A stretch of DNA of 64,000 bases from Petrolisthes cinctipes (Eukaryota; Arthropoda; Malacostraca; Decapoda; Porcellanidae): NCBI GenBank assembly GCA_033782935.1, contig JAWQEG010000129.1:935001-999000 (forward strand). Direction: 5' to 3'. Each line of letters opens with the position of its first letter. The first letter of the stretch is position 1. The position numbers were made by a program, and so were the translations under genes. The notes beneath the pieces are model-generated. The model was given only the letters and a program-made list of their open reading frames with translations, had not been told where the DNA came from and made no database searches. Of the stretch, positions 26,599-40,089 are shown piece by piece.

Positions 26599-27900
26599 GT
26601 TCTGTACATGCCTACTTAGTGCTAGAATATTTTCAAAATATAGGCCGAAAACATGCTAAAAATCGATATTTTAGGTGCCCAAAGTCGATATCTCAATTCA
26701 GGCCCAAAACACCCGAAAATTCGATATTTTTGGGTCCCAGAAGCGAACTGTACATGCCTACTCCGTGTTAGAGTATTTTCAAAATACAGGCCCAAAACAT
26801 ACTGAAAATCGATCTTTTAGGTGCCCAAAAGTCGATATGTGCATGCATCTTCTGTACCCGTTTATATCTCAAATTCAGGCTCCAAACACCGGAAAATTCG
26901 ATATTTTGGGGTCCCAGAAGCGATCTGTACATGCCTACTCAGATGCAGGCCCAAAACATGCTGAAAATTGATATTTTAGGTGCCCAAAGTCAACATCTTT
27001 ATGCATCTTCTGCACTCGTTTATATCTCAAATTGAACCTCAAAGCACCCGAAATTTCGATACTTTTGGGTCCCAGAAGCGATCTGTACATCCCTACTCCT
27101 AGTTAGAATGTTTTCAAGATACAAACCCAAAACATGCTCAAAATCGATATTTTAGGTGCCCAAAAGTCGATATGTGCATGCATCTTCTGTACCCGTTTAC
27201 ATCTCAAATTCAGGCTCAAAACACCCGAAAATTCGATATTTTTGGGTCCCAGAAGCGATCTGTACATGCATACTCAGTGCTAGAATATTTTAAAAAATTA
27301 AGCCCAAAACATGCTAAAAATCGATATTTTAGGTGCCCAAAGTCGATATCTCAAATTCAGGCCCAAAACCTCCAAAAATTCGATATTTTGGGGTCCCAGA
27401 AGCGAACTGTAAGTGTATACACCGTGTTAGAGTATTTTGAAAATACAGGCCCAAAACATACTGAAAATCGATCTTTTAGGTGCCCAAAAGTTGATATGTG
27501 CATGCATCTTTTGTACCCGTTTATATCTCAAATTCAGGCTCAAAACACCCGAAAATTCGATATTTTGGGGTCCCAGAGGTGATCTGTACATGCCTACTTA
27601 GTGCTAGAATATTTTCAAAATAGAGGCCAAAAATATGCTAAAAATCGATATTTTAGGTGCCCAAAGTCGATATCTCAAATTCAGGCCCAAAACACCCGAA
27701 AATTCGATATTTCTGTGTCCCAGAAGTGAACTGTACATGCCTACTCCGTGTTAGAGTATTTTCAAAATACAGGCCCAAAACATACTGAAAATCGATCTTA
27801 TAGGTGCCCAAAAGTCGATACGTGCATGCATCTTCTGTACCCGTTTATATCCCAAATTCAACCTCAAAACACCCGAAAATTCGATATTTTTGGGTCCCAG
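26599..27900 (+). repeat. 2,119-bp offset block, copy 2
   Basis: Second copy of 24,480-25,780 (about 13 monomers per period) with its own changes: attttaaaaaattaagccc near 27,286 and atagaggccaaaaatatgc near 27,621. Confidence 0.75.
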
Positions 27901-28090
27901 AAGCGATCTGTAAATCCCTACTCAGTGCTACAATTTTTTCAAAATATAGGCTCAAAACATGCTAAAAATCGATATTTTAAGTGTCCAAAGTCGATATGGG
28001 CATGCATCATCTGTACCCGTTTATATCTCAAATTCAGGTTAAAAACACCCTAAAATTCGATATTTTGGGGTCCCACAAGCGATCTGTACA

Positions 28091-29560
28091 GTGCTAGACT
28101 ATTTTCAAAATATAGACCCAAAACATGCTAAAAATCTATATTTTAGGTGCCCAAAGTCGATATCTCAAATTCAGGCCCAAAACACCCAAAAATTCGATAT
28201 TTTGGGGTCCCAGAAGCGATCTGTACATGCCTACTCCGTGTTAGAGTATTTTCAAAATACAGGCCCAAAACATACTTAAAATCGATCTTTTAGGTGCCCA
28301 AAAGTCGATATGTGCATGCATCTTCTGTACCCGTTTATATCCAAAATTCAACCTCAAAACACCCGAAAATTCGATATTTTTGGGTCCGAGAAGCGATCTG
28401 TAAATGCCTACTCAGTGCTACAATTTTTTCAAAATATAGGCTCAAAACATGCTAAAAATCGATATTTTAAGTGTCCAAAGTCGATATGTGCATGCATCAT
28501 CTGTACCCGTTTATATCTCAAATTCAGGTTAAAAACACCCGAAAATTCGATATTTTGGGGTCCCAGAAGCGATCTGTACAGTGCTAGACTATTTTCAAAA
28601 TATAGACCCAAAACATGCTAAAAATCGATATTTTAGGTGCGCAAAGTCGATATCTCAAATTCAGGCCCAAAACACCCAAAAATTCGATATTTTGGGGTCC
28701 CAGAAGCGATCTGTACATGCCTACTCCGTGTTAGAGTATTTTCAATATACATTCCCAAAACATACTGAAAATCGATCTTTTAGGTGCCCAAAAGTCGATA
28801 TGTGCATGCATCTTCTGTACCCGTTTATATCTCAAATTCAGGCTCAAAACACCCGAAAATTCGATATTTTTGGGTCCCAGAAGCGATCTGTACATGACTA
28901 GTCAGTGCTAGAATATTTTCAAAATATAGGCTCAAATCATTCTAAAAATCGATATTTTAAGTGTCCAAAGTCGATATGTGCATGCATCATCTGTACCCGT
29001 CTATATCTCAAATTCAGTCTCAAAACACCCGAAAATTCGATATTTTTGGGTCCTTGAAGCGATCTGTACAGTGCTTGACTATTTTCAAAATATAGGCCCA
29101 ACACATGCTAAAAATCGATATTTTAGGTGCCCAAAGTCGATATCTCAAATTCAGGCCCAAAACACCCAAAAATTCGATATTTTGGGGTCCCAGAAGCGAT
29201 CTGTACATGCCTACTCCGTGTTAGAGTATTTTCAAAATACAGGGCCAATACATACTGAAAATCGATCTTTTAGGTGCCCAAAAGTCGATATGTGCATGCA
29301 TCTTCTGTACCCGTTTATATCTCAAATTCAGGCTCAAAACACCCGAAAATTCGATATTTTTGGGTCCCAAAAGCGATCTGTAAATGCCTACTCAGTGCTA
29401 CAATTTTTTCAAAATATAGGCTCAAAACATGCTAAAAATCGATATTTTAAGTGTCCAAAGTCGATATGTGCATGCATCATCTGTACCCGTTTATATCTCA
29501 AATTCAGGCTCAAAACACCCGAAAATTCGATATTATGGGGTCCCAGAAGTGATCTGTACA
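28091..29560 (+). repeat. 490-bp trimer tandem, three copies
   Basis: The uncommon start gtgctagactattttc (third copy gtgcttgactattttc) recurs at 28,091, 28,581 and 29,071, exactly 490 bp apart, equal to 166+147+177. The M unit takes the place of a full L1, so the trimer is 10 bp shorter than the common 500-bp form. The first two repeats share catagacccaaaac-type marks; the third has ggcccaacacatgc and ttgaagcgatctg. Confidence 0.83.
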
Positions 29561-30053
29561 TGCCTAATCAGTGCTAGAATGTTTTCAAAATATAGGCTCA
29601 AAACATGCTAAAAATCGATATTTTAAGTGTCCAAAGTCAATATGTGCATGCATCATCTGTACCCGTTTATATCTCAAATTCAGGCTGAAAACACCCGAAA
29701 ATTCGATATTTTGGGGTCCCAGATGTAATCTGTACATGCTTACTTAGTGCTAGAATATTTTCAAAATATAGGCCCAAAACATGCAAAAAATCGATATTTT
29801 AGGTGCCCAAAGTCGATATCTCAAATTCAGGCCCAAAACACCCGAATATTCGACATTTTGGGGTCCCAGAAGCGAACTGTACATGCCTACTCCGTGTTAG
29901 AGTATTTTCAAAATACAGGCCAAAAACATACTGAAAATCGATCTTTTAGGTGCCCAAAAGTCGATATGTGCATGCATCTTCTGTACCCGTTTATATCTCA
30001 AATTCAGGCTCAAAACACCCGAAAATTCGATATTTTTGGGTCTCAAAAGCGAT

Positions 30054-30655
30054 CTGTAAATGCCTACTCAGTGCTACAATTTTTTAAAAAAATATAGGCT
30101 CAAAACATGCTAAAAATCGATATTTTAAGTGTCCAAAGTCGATATGTGCATGCATCATCTGTACCCGTTTATATCTCAAATTCAGGCTCAAAACACCCGA
30201 AAATTTGATATTATTGGGTCCCAGAAGTGATCTGTACATGCCTACTCAGTGCTAGAATGTTTTCAAAATATAGGCTCAAAACATGTTAAAAATCGATATT
30301 TTAAGTGTCCAAAGTCAATATGTGCATGCATCATCTGTACCCGTTTATATCTCAAATTCAGGCTCAAAACACCCGAAAATTCGATATTTTGGGGTCCCAG
30401 AAGTAATCTGTACATGCTTACTTAGTGCTAGAATATTTTCAAAATATAGGCCCAAAATATGCTAAAAATCGATATTTTAGGTGCCCAAAGTCGATATCTC
30501 AAATTCAGGCCCAAAACACCCGAATATTGAATATTTTGGGGTCCCAGAAGCGAACTGTACATGCCTACTCCGTGTTAGAGTATTTTCAAAATACAGGCCC
30601 AAAACATACTGAAAATCGATCTTTTAGGTGCCCAAAAGTCGATATGTGCATGCAT
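30054..30655 (+). repeat. 20,043-bp offset block, copy 1 (about 600 bp)
   Basis: Shares a dense set of private variants with 50,097-50,698: a long homopolymer join (ttttttaaaaaaatatagg) near 30,079, aaaatttgatattattgggt near 30,200, aaaacatgttaaaaatcg near 30,278, cccaaaatatgctaaaa near 30,451, and cgaatattgaatattttgg near 30,520. Identity stops at 30,655, where this copy has catcttctg followed by a cccaaattcaacctc unit. Confidence 0.88.
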
Positions 30656-30729
30656 CTTCTGTACCCGTTTATATCCCAAATTCAACCTCAAAACACCCGA
30701 AAATTCGATACTTTTGGGTCCCAGAAGCG

Positions 30730-31905
30730 ATCTGTACATGCCTACTCAGTGCTAGAATATTTTCAAAATATAGGCTCAAAACATGCTAAAAATCAATATT
30801 TTAAGTGTCCAAAGTCGATATGTGCATGCATCATCTGTACCCGTTTATATCTCAAATTCAGGCTCAAAACACCCGAAAATTCGATATTTTGGGGTCCCAG
30901 AAGCGATCTGTACAGTGTTAGAATATTTTTTACAATATAGACCCAAAACATGCTAAAAATCGATATTTTAGGTGCCTAAAGTCGATATCTCAATTTCAGG
31001 CCCAAAACACCCAAAAATTCGATATTTTTGGGTCCCAGAAGCGATCTGTACATGCCTACTCCGTGTTAGAGTATTTTCAATTTACAGGCCCAAAACATAC
31101 TGAAAATCGATCTTTTAGGTGCCCAAAAGTCGATATGTGCATGCATCTTCTGTACCCGTTTATATCCCAAATTCAATCTCAAAACACCCGAAAATTCGAT
31201 ACTTTTTGGTTCATCAAGCGATCTGTACATGCCTACTCAGTGCTAGAATTTTTTCAAAATATAGGCTCAAAACATGCTAAAAATCGATATTTTAAGTGTC
31301 CAAAGTCGAAATGTGCATGCATCATCTGTACCCGTTTATATCTCAAATTCAGGCTCAAAACTCCCGAAAATTCGATATTTTGGGGTCCCAGAAGTAATCT
31401 GTACATGCTTACTTAGTGCTAGAATATTTTCAAAATATAGGCCCAAAACATGCTAAAAATCGATATTTTAGGTGCCCAAAGTCGATATCTCAAATTCAGG
31501 CCCAAAACACCCGAAAATTCGATATTTTGGGGTCCCAGAAGCGAACTGTACATGCCTACTCCGTGTTAGAGTATTTTCAATATACAGGCCCAAAACATAC
31601 TGAAAATCGATCTTTTAGGTGCCCAAAAGTCGATATGTGCATGCATTTTCTATACCCGTTTATATCATAAATTCAACCTCAAAACACCCGAAAATTCGAT
31701 ACTTTTGGGTCCCAGGAGCGATCTGTACATGCCTACTCAGTGCTAGAATTTTTTCAAAATATAGGCTCAAAACATGCTAAAAATCGATATTTTAAGTGTC
31801 CAAAGTCGATATGTGCATGCATCATCTGTACCCGTTTATATCTCAAATTCAGGCTCAAAACACCCGAAAATTTGATATTTTGGGGTCCCAGAAGCGATCT
31901 GTACA
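30730..31905 (+). repeat. 2,651-bp offset block, copy 1
   Basis: Matches 33,381-34,556. Marks include ttttacaatatagaccc near 30,930, gcctaaagtcgatatctcaa with tttcaggccc near 30,975, and the tacttttt-type gggtcc variant near 31,199. It diverges where this copy carries gtgctagactattttc and the other gtgctagaatatttttta. Confidence 0.78.
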
Positions 31906-32700
31906 GTGCTAGACTATTTTCAAAATATAGACCCAAAACATGCTAAAAATCTATATTTTAGGTGCCCAAAGTCGATATCTCAAATTCAGGCCCAAAACAC
32001 CCAAAAATTCGATATTTTGGGGTCCCAGAAGCGATCTGTACATGCCTACTCCGTGTTAGAGTATTTTCAATATACAGGCCCAAAACATACTGAAAATCGA
32101 TCTTTTAAGTTCCCAAAAGTCGATATGTGCATGCATCTTCTGTACCCGTTTATATCTCAAATTCAGGCTCAAAACACCCGAAAATTCGATATTTTTGGGT
32201 CCCAAAAGCGATCGATCTGTAAATGCCTACTCAGTGCTACAATTTTTTCAAAATATAGGCTCAAAACATGCTAAAAATCGATATTTTAAGTGTCCAAAGT
32301 CGATATGTGCATGCATCATCTGTACCCGTTTATATCTCAAATTCAGGCTCAAAACACCCGAAAATTCGATATTATGGGGTCCCAGGAGCGATCTGTACAT
32401 GCCTACTTAGTGCTAGAATATTTTCAAAATATAGGCCCAAAACATGCTAAAAATCGATATTTTAGGTGCCCAAAGTCGATATCTCAAATTCATTCCCAAA
32501 ACACCCGAAAATTCGATATTTTGGGGTCCCTGAAGCGAACTGTACATGCCTACTCCGTGTTAGACTATTTTCAAAATACAGGCCCAAAACTTACTGAAAA
32601 TCGATCTTTTAGGTGCCCAAAAGTCGATATGTGCATGCATCTTCTGTACCCGTTTATATCCCAAATTCAACCTCAAACCACCCGAAAATTCGATACATTT

Positions 32701-33493
32701 GGGTCCCAGAAGCGATCTGTACATGCCTACTCAGTGCTAGAATTTTTTCAAAATATAGGCTCAAAACATGCTAAAAATCAATATTTTAAGTGTCCAAAGT
32801 CGATATGTGCATGCATCATCTGTACCCGTTTATATCTCAAATTCAGGCTCAAAACACCCGAAAATTCGATATTTTGGGGTCCCAGAAGCGATCTGTACAG
32901 TGCTAGACTATTTTCAAAATATAGGCCCAAAACATGCTAAAAATCGATATTTTAGGTGCCCAAAGTCGATATCTCAAATTCAGGCCCAAAACACCCAAAA
33001 ATTCGATATTTTGGGGTCCCAGAAGCGATCTGTACATGCCTACTCCGTGATAGAGTATTTTGAATATACAGGCCCAAAACATACTGAAAATCGATCTTTT
33101 AGGTGCCCAAAAGTCGATATGTGCATGCATATTCTGTACCCGTTTATATCTCAAATTCAGGCTCAAAACACCCGAAAATTCGATATTTTTGGGTCCCAAA
33201 AGCGATCTGTAAATGCCTACTCAGTGCTACAATTTTTTCAAAATATAGGCTCAAAACATGCTAAAAATCGATATTTTAAGTGTCCAAAGTCGATATGTGC
33301 ATGCATCATCTGTACCCGTTTATATCTCAAATTCAGGCTCAAAACACCCGAAAATTCGATATTATGGGGTCCCAGGAGCGATCTGTACATGCCTACTCAG
33401 TGCTAGAATTTTTTCAAAATATAGGCTCAAAACATGCTAAAAATCGATATTTTAAGTGTCCAAAGTCGATATGTGCATGCATCATCTGTACCC
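32701..33493 (+). repeat. 2,660-bp offset block, copy 1
   Basis: Appears identical base for base to 35,361-36,153 as far as I can compare by eye. It includes rare marks ccgtgatagagtattttgaat near 33,046, catgcatattctgtacc near 33,125 and gatattatggggtcccagg near 33,358. A gatc duplication (gcgatcgatctg) lies just upstream near 32,207 and is not shared. Confidence 0.87.
32734..32899 (+). repeat. Representative 166-bp monomer M
   Basis: Distance between gtgctag anchors is 166 bp. The ten bases atgcctactc of half B are missing, so ctgtac joins agtgctag directly. A ca dinucleotide flanks the lost segment. The same form ends at 24,176, 26,294, 28,091, 28,581, 29,071, 30,914, 31,906, 33,566, 34,557, 35,560, 36,227, 41,243, 45,815, 51,294, 59,427 and 63,058, with tagag or taaag versions at 44,852, 57,117, 58,286 and 61,917. 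I saw it only in the plus arm, so it probably postdates the split of the two arms or was lost from the other. Confidence 0.85.
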
Positions 33494-34556
33494 GTTTATA
33501 TCTCAAATTCAGGCTCAAAACACCCGAAAATTCGATATTTTGGGGTCCCAGAAGCGATCTGTACAGTGCTAGAATATGTTTTACAATATAGACCCAAAAC
33601 ATGCTAAAAATCGATATTTTAGGTGCCTAAAGTCGATATCTCAATTTCAGGCCCAAAACACCCAAAAATTCGATATTTTGGGGTCCCAGAAGCGATCTGT
33701 ACATGCCTACTCCGTGTTAGAGTATTTTCAATATACAGGCCCAAAACATACTGAAAATCGATCTTTTAGGTGCCCAAAAGTCGATATGTGCATTCATCTT
33801 CTGTACCCGTTTATATCCCAAATTCAACCTCAAAACACCCGAAAATTCGATACTTTTTGGTCGCAGAAGCGATCTGTACATGGCTACTCAGTGCTAGAAT
33901 GTTTTCAAAATATAGGCTCAAAACATGCTAAAAATCGATATTTTAAGTGTCCAAAGTCGATATGTGCATGCATCATCTGTACCCGTTTATATCTCAAATT
34001 CAGGCTCAAAACACCCGAAAATTCGATATTTTGGGGACCAAGAAGTAATCTGTACATGCTTACTTAGTGCTAGAATATTTTCAAAATATAGGCCCAAAAC
34101 ATGCTAAAAATCGATATTTTAGGTGCCCAAAGTCGATATCTCAAATTCAGGCCCAAAACACCCGAAAATTCGATATTTTGGGGTCCTAGAAGCGAACTGT
34201 ACATGCCTACTCCGTGTTAGAGTATTTTCAAAATACAGGCCCAAAACATACTGAAAATCGATCTTTTAGGTGCCCAAAAGTCGATATGTGCATGCATCTT
34301 CTGTACCCGTTTATATCCCAAATTCAACCTCAAAACACCCGAAAATTCGATACTTTTGGGTCCCAGAAGCGATCTGTACATGCCTACTCAGTGCTAGAAT
34401 TTTTTCAAAATATAGGCTCAAAACATGCTAAAAATCGATATTTTAAGTGTCCAAAGTCGTTATGTGCATGCATCATCTGTACCCGTTTATATCTCAAATT
34501 CAGGCTCAAAACACCCGAAAATTCGATATTTTGGGGTCCCAGAAGCGATCTGTACA
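33381..34556 (+). repeat. 2,651-bp offset block, copy 2
   Basis: Second copy of 30,730-31,905, moderately diverged (for example gaatatgttttacaatat near 33,572). It interlocks with the 2,660-bp pair, so the region 30-36 kb has a local period near 2.65 kb, about 16 monomers. Confidence 0.78.
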
Positions 34557-35360
34557 GTGCTAGAATATTTTTTAAAATATAGGCCCAAAACATGCTAAAT
34601 ATCGATATTTTAGGTGCCCAAAAGTCGATATGTGCATGCATCTTCTATACCCGTTTATATCTCAAATTCAGGCTCCAAACACAGGAAAATTCGAAATTTT
34701 GGGGTCCCAGAAGCGATCTGTACATGCCTACTCAGATGAAGGCCCAAAACATGCTGAAAATCGATATTTTAGGTGCCCAAAGTCAACATGTTTATGCATC
34801 TTCTGCACTCGTTTATATCTCAAATTCAACCTCAAAGCACCCGAAATTTCGATAATTTAGGGTCCTAGAAACGATCTGTACATCCCTACTCCTAGTTAGA
34901 ATGTTTTCAAGATACAGACCCAAAACATGCTCAAATTCGATATTTTAGGTGTCCAAAGTCGATATGTGCATGTATCATCTGTACCCGTTTATATCTCAAA
35001 TTCAGGCTCAAAACACCCGAGAATTCGATATTTTGGGGTCCCAGAAGTAATCTGTACATGCTTACTTAGTGCTAGAATATTTTCAAAATATAGGCCCAAA
35101 ACATGCTAAAAATCGATATTTTAGGTGCCCAAAGTCGATATCTTAAATTCAGGCCCAAAACACCCGAAAATTCGATATTTTTGGGTCCCAGAAGCGAACT
35201 GTACATGCCTACTCCGTGTTAGAGTATTTTCAAAATACAGGCCCAAAACATACTAAAAAGTCGATCTTTTAGGTGCCCAAAAATCGATATGTGCATGCAT
35301 CTTCTGTACCCGTTTATATCCCAAATTCAACCTCAAAACACCCGAAAAATCGATACTTTT

Positions 35361-36153
35361 GGGTCCCAGAAGCGATCTGTACATGCCTACTCAGTGCTAG
35401 AATTTTTTCAAAATATAGGCTCAAAACATGCTAAAAATCAATATTTTAAGTGTCCAAAGTCGATATGTGCATGCATCATCTGTACCCGTTTATATCTCAA
35501 ATTCAGGCTCAAAACACCCGAAAATTCGATATTTTGGGGTCCCAGAAGCGATCTGTACAGTGCTAGACTATTTTCAAAATATAGGCCCAAAACATGCTAA
35601 AAATCGATATTTTAGGTGCCCAAAGTCGATATCTCAAATTCAGGCCCAAAACACCCAAAAATTCGATATTTTGGGGTCCCAGAAGCGATCTGTACATGCC
35701 TACTCCGTGATAGAGTATTTTGAATATACAGGCCCAAAACATACTGAAAATCGATCTTTTAGGTGCCCAAAAGTCGATATGTGCATGCATATTCTGTACC
35801 CGTTTATATCTCAAATTCAGGCTCAAAACACCCGAAAATTCGATATTTTTGGGTCCCAAAAGCGATCTGTAAATGCCTACTCAGTGCTACAATTTTTTCA
35901 AAATATAGGCTCAAAACATGCTAAAAATCGATATTTTAAGTGTCCAAAGTCGATATGTGCATGCATCATCTGTACCCGTTTATATCTCAAATTCAGGCTC
36001 AAAACACCCGAAAATTCGATATTATGGGGTCCCAGGAGCGATCTGTACATGCCTACTCAGTGCTAGAATTTTTTCAAAATATAGGCTCAAAACATGCTAA
36101 AAATCGATATTTTAAGTGTCCAAAGTCGATATGTGCATGCATCATCTGTACCC
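35361..36153 (+). repeat. 2,660-bp offset block, copy 2
   Basis: Same private marks as 32,701-33,493. It ends where this copy has cccgcttatatctc and attctcaaaacatccg near 36,153-36,184. Apparent lack of differences over almost 800 bp points to very recent duplication or conversion. Confidence 0.87.
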
Positions 36154-37569
36154 GCTTATATCTCAAATTCATTCTCAAAACATCCGAAAATTCGATATTT
36201 TGGGGTCCCAGAAGCGATCTGTACAGTGCTAGAATATTTTCAAAATATAGGCCCAAAACATGCTAAAAATCGATATTTTAGGTGCCCAAAGTCGATATCT
36301 CAAATTCAGGCCCAAAACACCCAAAAAATCGATATTTTGGGGTCCCAGAAGCAAACTGTAAGTGTATACTCCTTGTTAGAGTATTTTCAAAATACAGGCC
36401 CAAAACATACTGAAAATCGATCTTTTAGGTGCCCAAAAGTCGATATGTGCATGCATCTTCTGTACCCATTTATATCTCAAATTCAGGCTCCAAACACCCG
36501 AAAATTCGATATTTTGGGGTCCCAGAAGTGATCTGTACATGCCAACTTAGTGCTAGAATATTTTTAAAATATAGGCCCAAAACATGCTAAAAATCGATAT
36601 TTTAGGTGCCCAAAGTCGATATCTGAAATTCAGGCCCAAAACACCCGAAAATTCGATATTTTGGGGTCCCAGAAGCGAACTGTACATGCCTACTCCGTGT
36701 TAGAGTATTTTCAAGATACAGGCCCAAAACATACTGAAATCGATCATTTAGGTGCCCAAAAGTCGATATGTGCATGCATCTTCTGTACCCGTTTATATCC
36801 CAAATTCAACCTCAAAACACCCGAAAATTCGATATTTTTGGGGCCCAGAAGCGATCTGTAAATGACTACTCAGTGCTACAATTTTTTCAAAATAATGGCT
36901 CAAAACATGCTAAAAATCGATATTTTAAGTATCCTAAGTCGATATGTGCATGCATCATCTGTACCCGTTTATATCTCAAATTCAGGCTCAAAACAACCAA
37001 AAATTCGATATTTTGGGGTCCCAGAAGTGATCTGTACATGCCTACTCAGTGCTAGAATGTTTTCAAAATATAGACTCAAAACATGCTAAAAATCGATATT
37101 TTAAGTGTCCAAAGTCGATATGTGCATGCATCATCTGTACCCGTTTATATCTCAAATTCAGGCTCAAAACACCCGAAAATTCGATATTTTGGGGTCCCAG
37201 AAGGAATCTGTACATGCTTACTTAGTGCTAGAATATTTTCAAAATATAGGCCCAAAACATGCTAAAAATCGATATTTTAGGTGCCCAAAGTCGATATCTC
37301 AAATTCAGGCCCAAAACACCCGAAAATTCGATATTTTGGGGTCCCAGAAGCGAACTGTACATGCCTACTCCGTGTTAGAGTATTTTCAAAATACAGGCCC
37401 AAAACATATTGAAAATCGATCTTTTAGGTGCCCAAAAGTCGATATGTGCATGCATCTTCTGTAACCGTTTATATCCCAAATTCAACCTCAAAACTCCCGA
37501 AAACTTGATACTTTTGGGTCCCAGAAGCGATCTGTACATGCCTACTCAGTGCTAGAATTTTTTCAAAAT
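36154..37569 (+). repeat. Ordinary plus-arm monomers
   Basis: S, L2, L1 and M units in mixed order. Local marks are actccttgttagag near 36,369, actgaaatcgatcatttagg near 36,735 (one base shorter than usual) and aataatggctcaaaac near 36,892. No other content was seen. Confidence 0.7.
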
Positions 37570-38130
37570 ATAGGCTCAAAACATGCTAAAAATCGATATT
37601 TTAAGTGTCCAAAGTCGATAGGTGCATGCATCATCTGTACCCGTTTATATCTCAAATTCAGGCTCAAAACACCCAAAAACTCGATATTTTGGGGTCCCAG
37701 AAGTGATCTGTACATGCCTACTCCGTGTTAGAGTATTTTCAATATACAGGCCCAAAACATACTGAAAATCGATATTTTAAGTATCCAAAGTCGATATGTG
37801 CATGCATCATCTGTACCCGTTTATATCTCAAATTCAGGCTCAAAACACCCGAAAATTCGATATTTTGGGGTCCCAGAAGTGATCTGTACATGCCTACTCA
37901 GTGCTAGAATGTTTTCAAAATATAGGCTCAAAACATGCTAAAAATCGATATTTTAAGTGTCCAAAGTCGATATGTGCATGTATCATCTGTACCCGTTTAT
38001 ATCTCAAATTCAGGCTCAAAACACCCGAAAATTCGATATTTTTGGGTCCCAGAAGTAATCTGTACATGCTTACTTAGTGCTAGAATATTTTCAAAATATA
38101 GGCCCAAAACATGCTAAAAATCGATATTTT
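37570..38130 (+). repeat. 1,350-bp offset block, copy 1
   Basis: Shares cccaaaaactcgatatttt near 37,674, a hybrid unit with actgaaaatcgatattttaa and gtatccaaag near 37,760, and gtgcatgtatcatctg near 37,975 with 38,920-39,480. Confidence 0.8.
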
Positions 38131-38919
38131 AGGTGCCTAAAGTCGATATCTCAAATTCAGGCCCAAAACACCCAAAAATTCGATATTTTGGGGTCCCAAA
38201 AGCGATCTGTACATGCCTACTCCGTGTTAGAGTATTTTCAAGATACAGGCCCAAAACATACTGAAATCGATCTTTTAGGTGCCCAAAAGTCGATATGTGC
38301 ATGCATCTTCTGTACCCGTTTATATCTCAAATTCAGGCTCAAAACACCCGAAAAATCGATATTTTGGGGTCCCAGAAGTGATCTGTACATGCCTACTCCG
38401 TGTTAGAGTATTTTCAATATACAGGCCCAAAACATACTGAAAATCGATATTTTAAGTATCCAAAGTCGATATGTGCATGCATCTTCTGTACAAGTTTATA
38501 TCTCAAATTCAGGCTCAAAACACCCGAAAATTCGATATTTTGGGGTCCCAGAAGCGATCTGTACATGCCTACTCAGTGCTAGAATATTTTCAAAATATAG
38601 GCCCAAAACATGCTAAAAATCGATATTTTAGGTGCCCAAAGTCGATATATCAAATTCAGGCCCAAAAAACCCAAAAATTCGATATTTTGGGGTCGCAGTA
38701 GCGATCTGTACATGCCTACTCCGTGTTAGAGTATTTTCAATATACAGGCCCAAAACAAGCTGAAAATCGATATTATAGGTGACCAAAATCAATATGTGTA
38801 TGCATCTTCTGTACCCGTTTATATCCCAAATTCAACCTCAAAACACCCGAAAATTCGATATTTTTGGGTCCCAGAAGCGATCTGTAAATGACTACTCAGT
38901 GCTACATTTTTTTCAAAAT

Positions 38920-39480
38920 ACAGGCTCAAAACATGCTAAAAATCGATATTTTAAGTATCCAAAGTCGATATGTGCATGCATCATCTGTACCCGTTTATAT
39001 CTCAAATTCAGGCTCAAAACACCCAAAAACTCGATATTTTGGGGTCCCAGAAGTGATCTGTACATGCCTACTCCGTGTTAGAGTATTTTCAATATACAGG
39101 CCCAAAACATACTGAAAATCGATATTTTAAGTATCCAAAGTCGATATGTGCATGCATCATCTGTACCCGTTTATATCTCAAATTCAGGCTCAAAACACCC
39201 GAAAATTCGATATTTTGGGGTCCCAGAAGTGATCTGTACATGCCTACTCAGTGCTAGAATGTTTTCAAAATATAGGCTCAAAACATGCTAAAAATCGATA
39301 TTTTAAGTGTCCAAAGTCGATATGTGCATGTATCATCTGTACCCGTTTATATCTCAAATTCAGGCTCAAAACACCCGAAAATTCGATATTTTTGGGTCCC
39401 AGAAGTAATCTGTACATGCTTACTTAGTGCTAGAATATTTTCAAAATATAGGCCCAAAACATGCTAAAAATCGATATTTT
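38920..39480 (+). repeat. 1,350-bp offset block, copy 2
   Basis: Copy of 37,570-38,130. Between the copies, 38,400-38,470 carries the same hybrid unit (L2 start with an L1-like tattttaagtatcc), so this exchange product has been amplified to at least three copies. Confidence 0.8.
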
Positions 39481-40089
39481 AGGTGCCCAAAGTCGATATC
39501 GTAAATTCAGGCCCAAAACACCCGAAAATTCGATATTTTGGGGTCCCAGAAGCGAACTGTACGTGCCTACTCCGTGTTAGAGTATTTTCTAAATACAGGC
39601 CCAAAACATACTAAAAAATCGATCTTTTAGGTGCCCAAAAATCGATATGTGCATGCATCTTCTGTACCCGTTTATATCCCAAATTCAACCTCAAAACACC
39701 CGAAAAATCGATACTTTTGGGTCCCAGAAGCGATCTGTACATGCCTACTCAGTGCTAGAATTTTTTCAAAATATAGGCTCAAAACATGCTAAAAATCGAT
39801 ATTTTAAGTGTCCAAAGTCGATATGTGCATGCATCATTTGTACCCGTTTATATCTCAAATTCAGGCTCAAAACACCCGAAAAATCGATATTTTGGGGTCC
39901 CAGAAGTGATCTGTACATGCCTACTCAGTGCTAGAATGTTTTCAAAATATAGACTCAAAACATGCTAAAAATCGATATTTTAAGTGTCCAAATTCGATAT
40001 ATGCATGCATCATCTGTACCCGTTTATATCTCAAATTCAGGCTCAAAACACCCGAAAATTCGATATTTTGGGGTCCCAGAAGTAATCTG

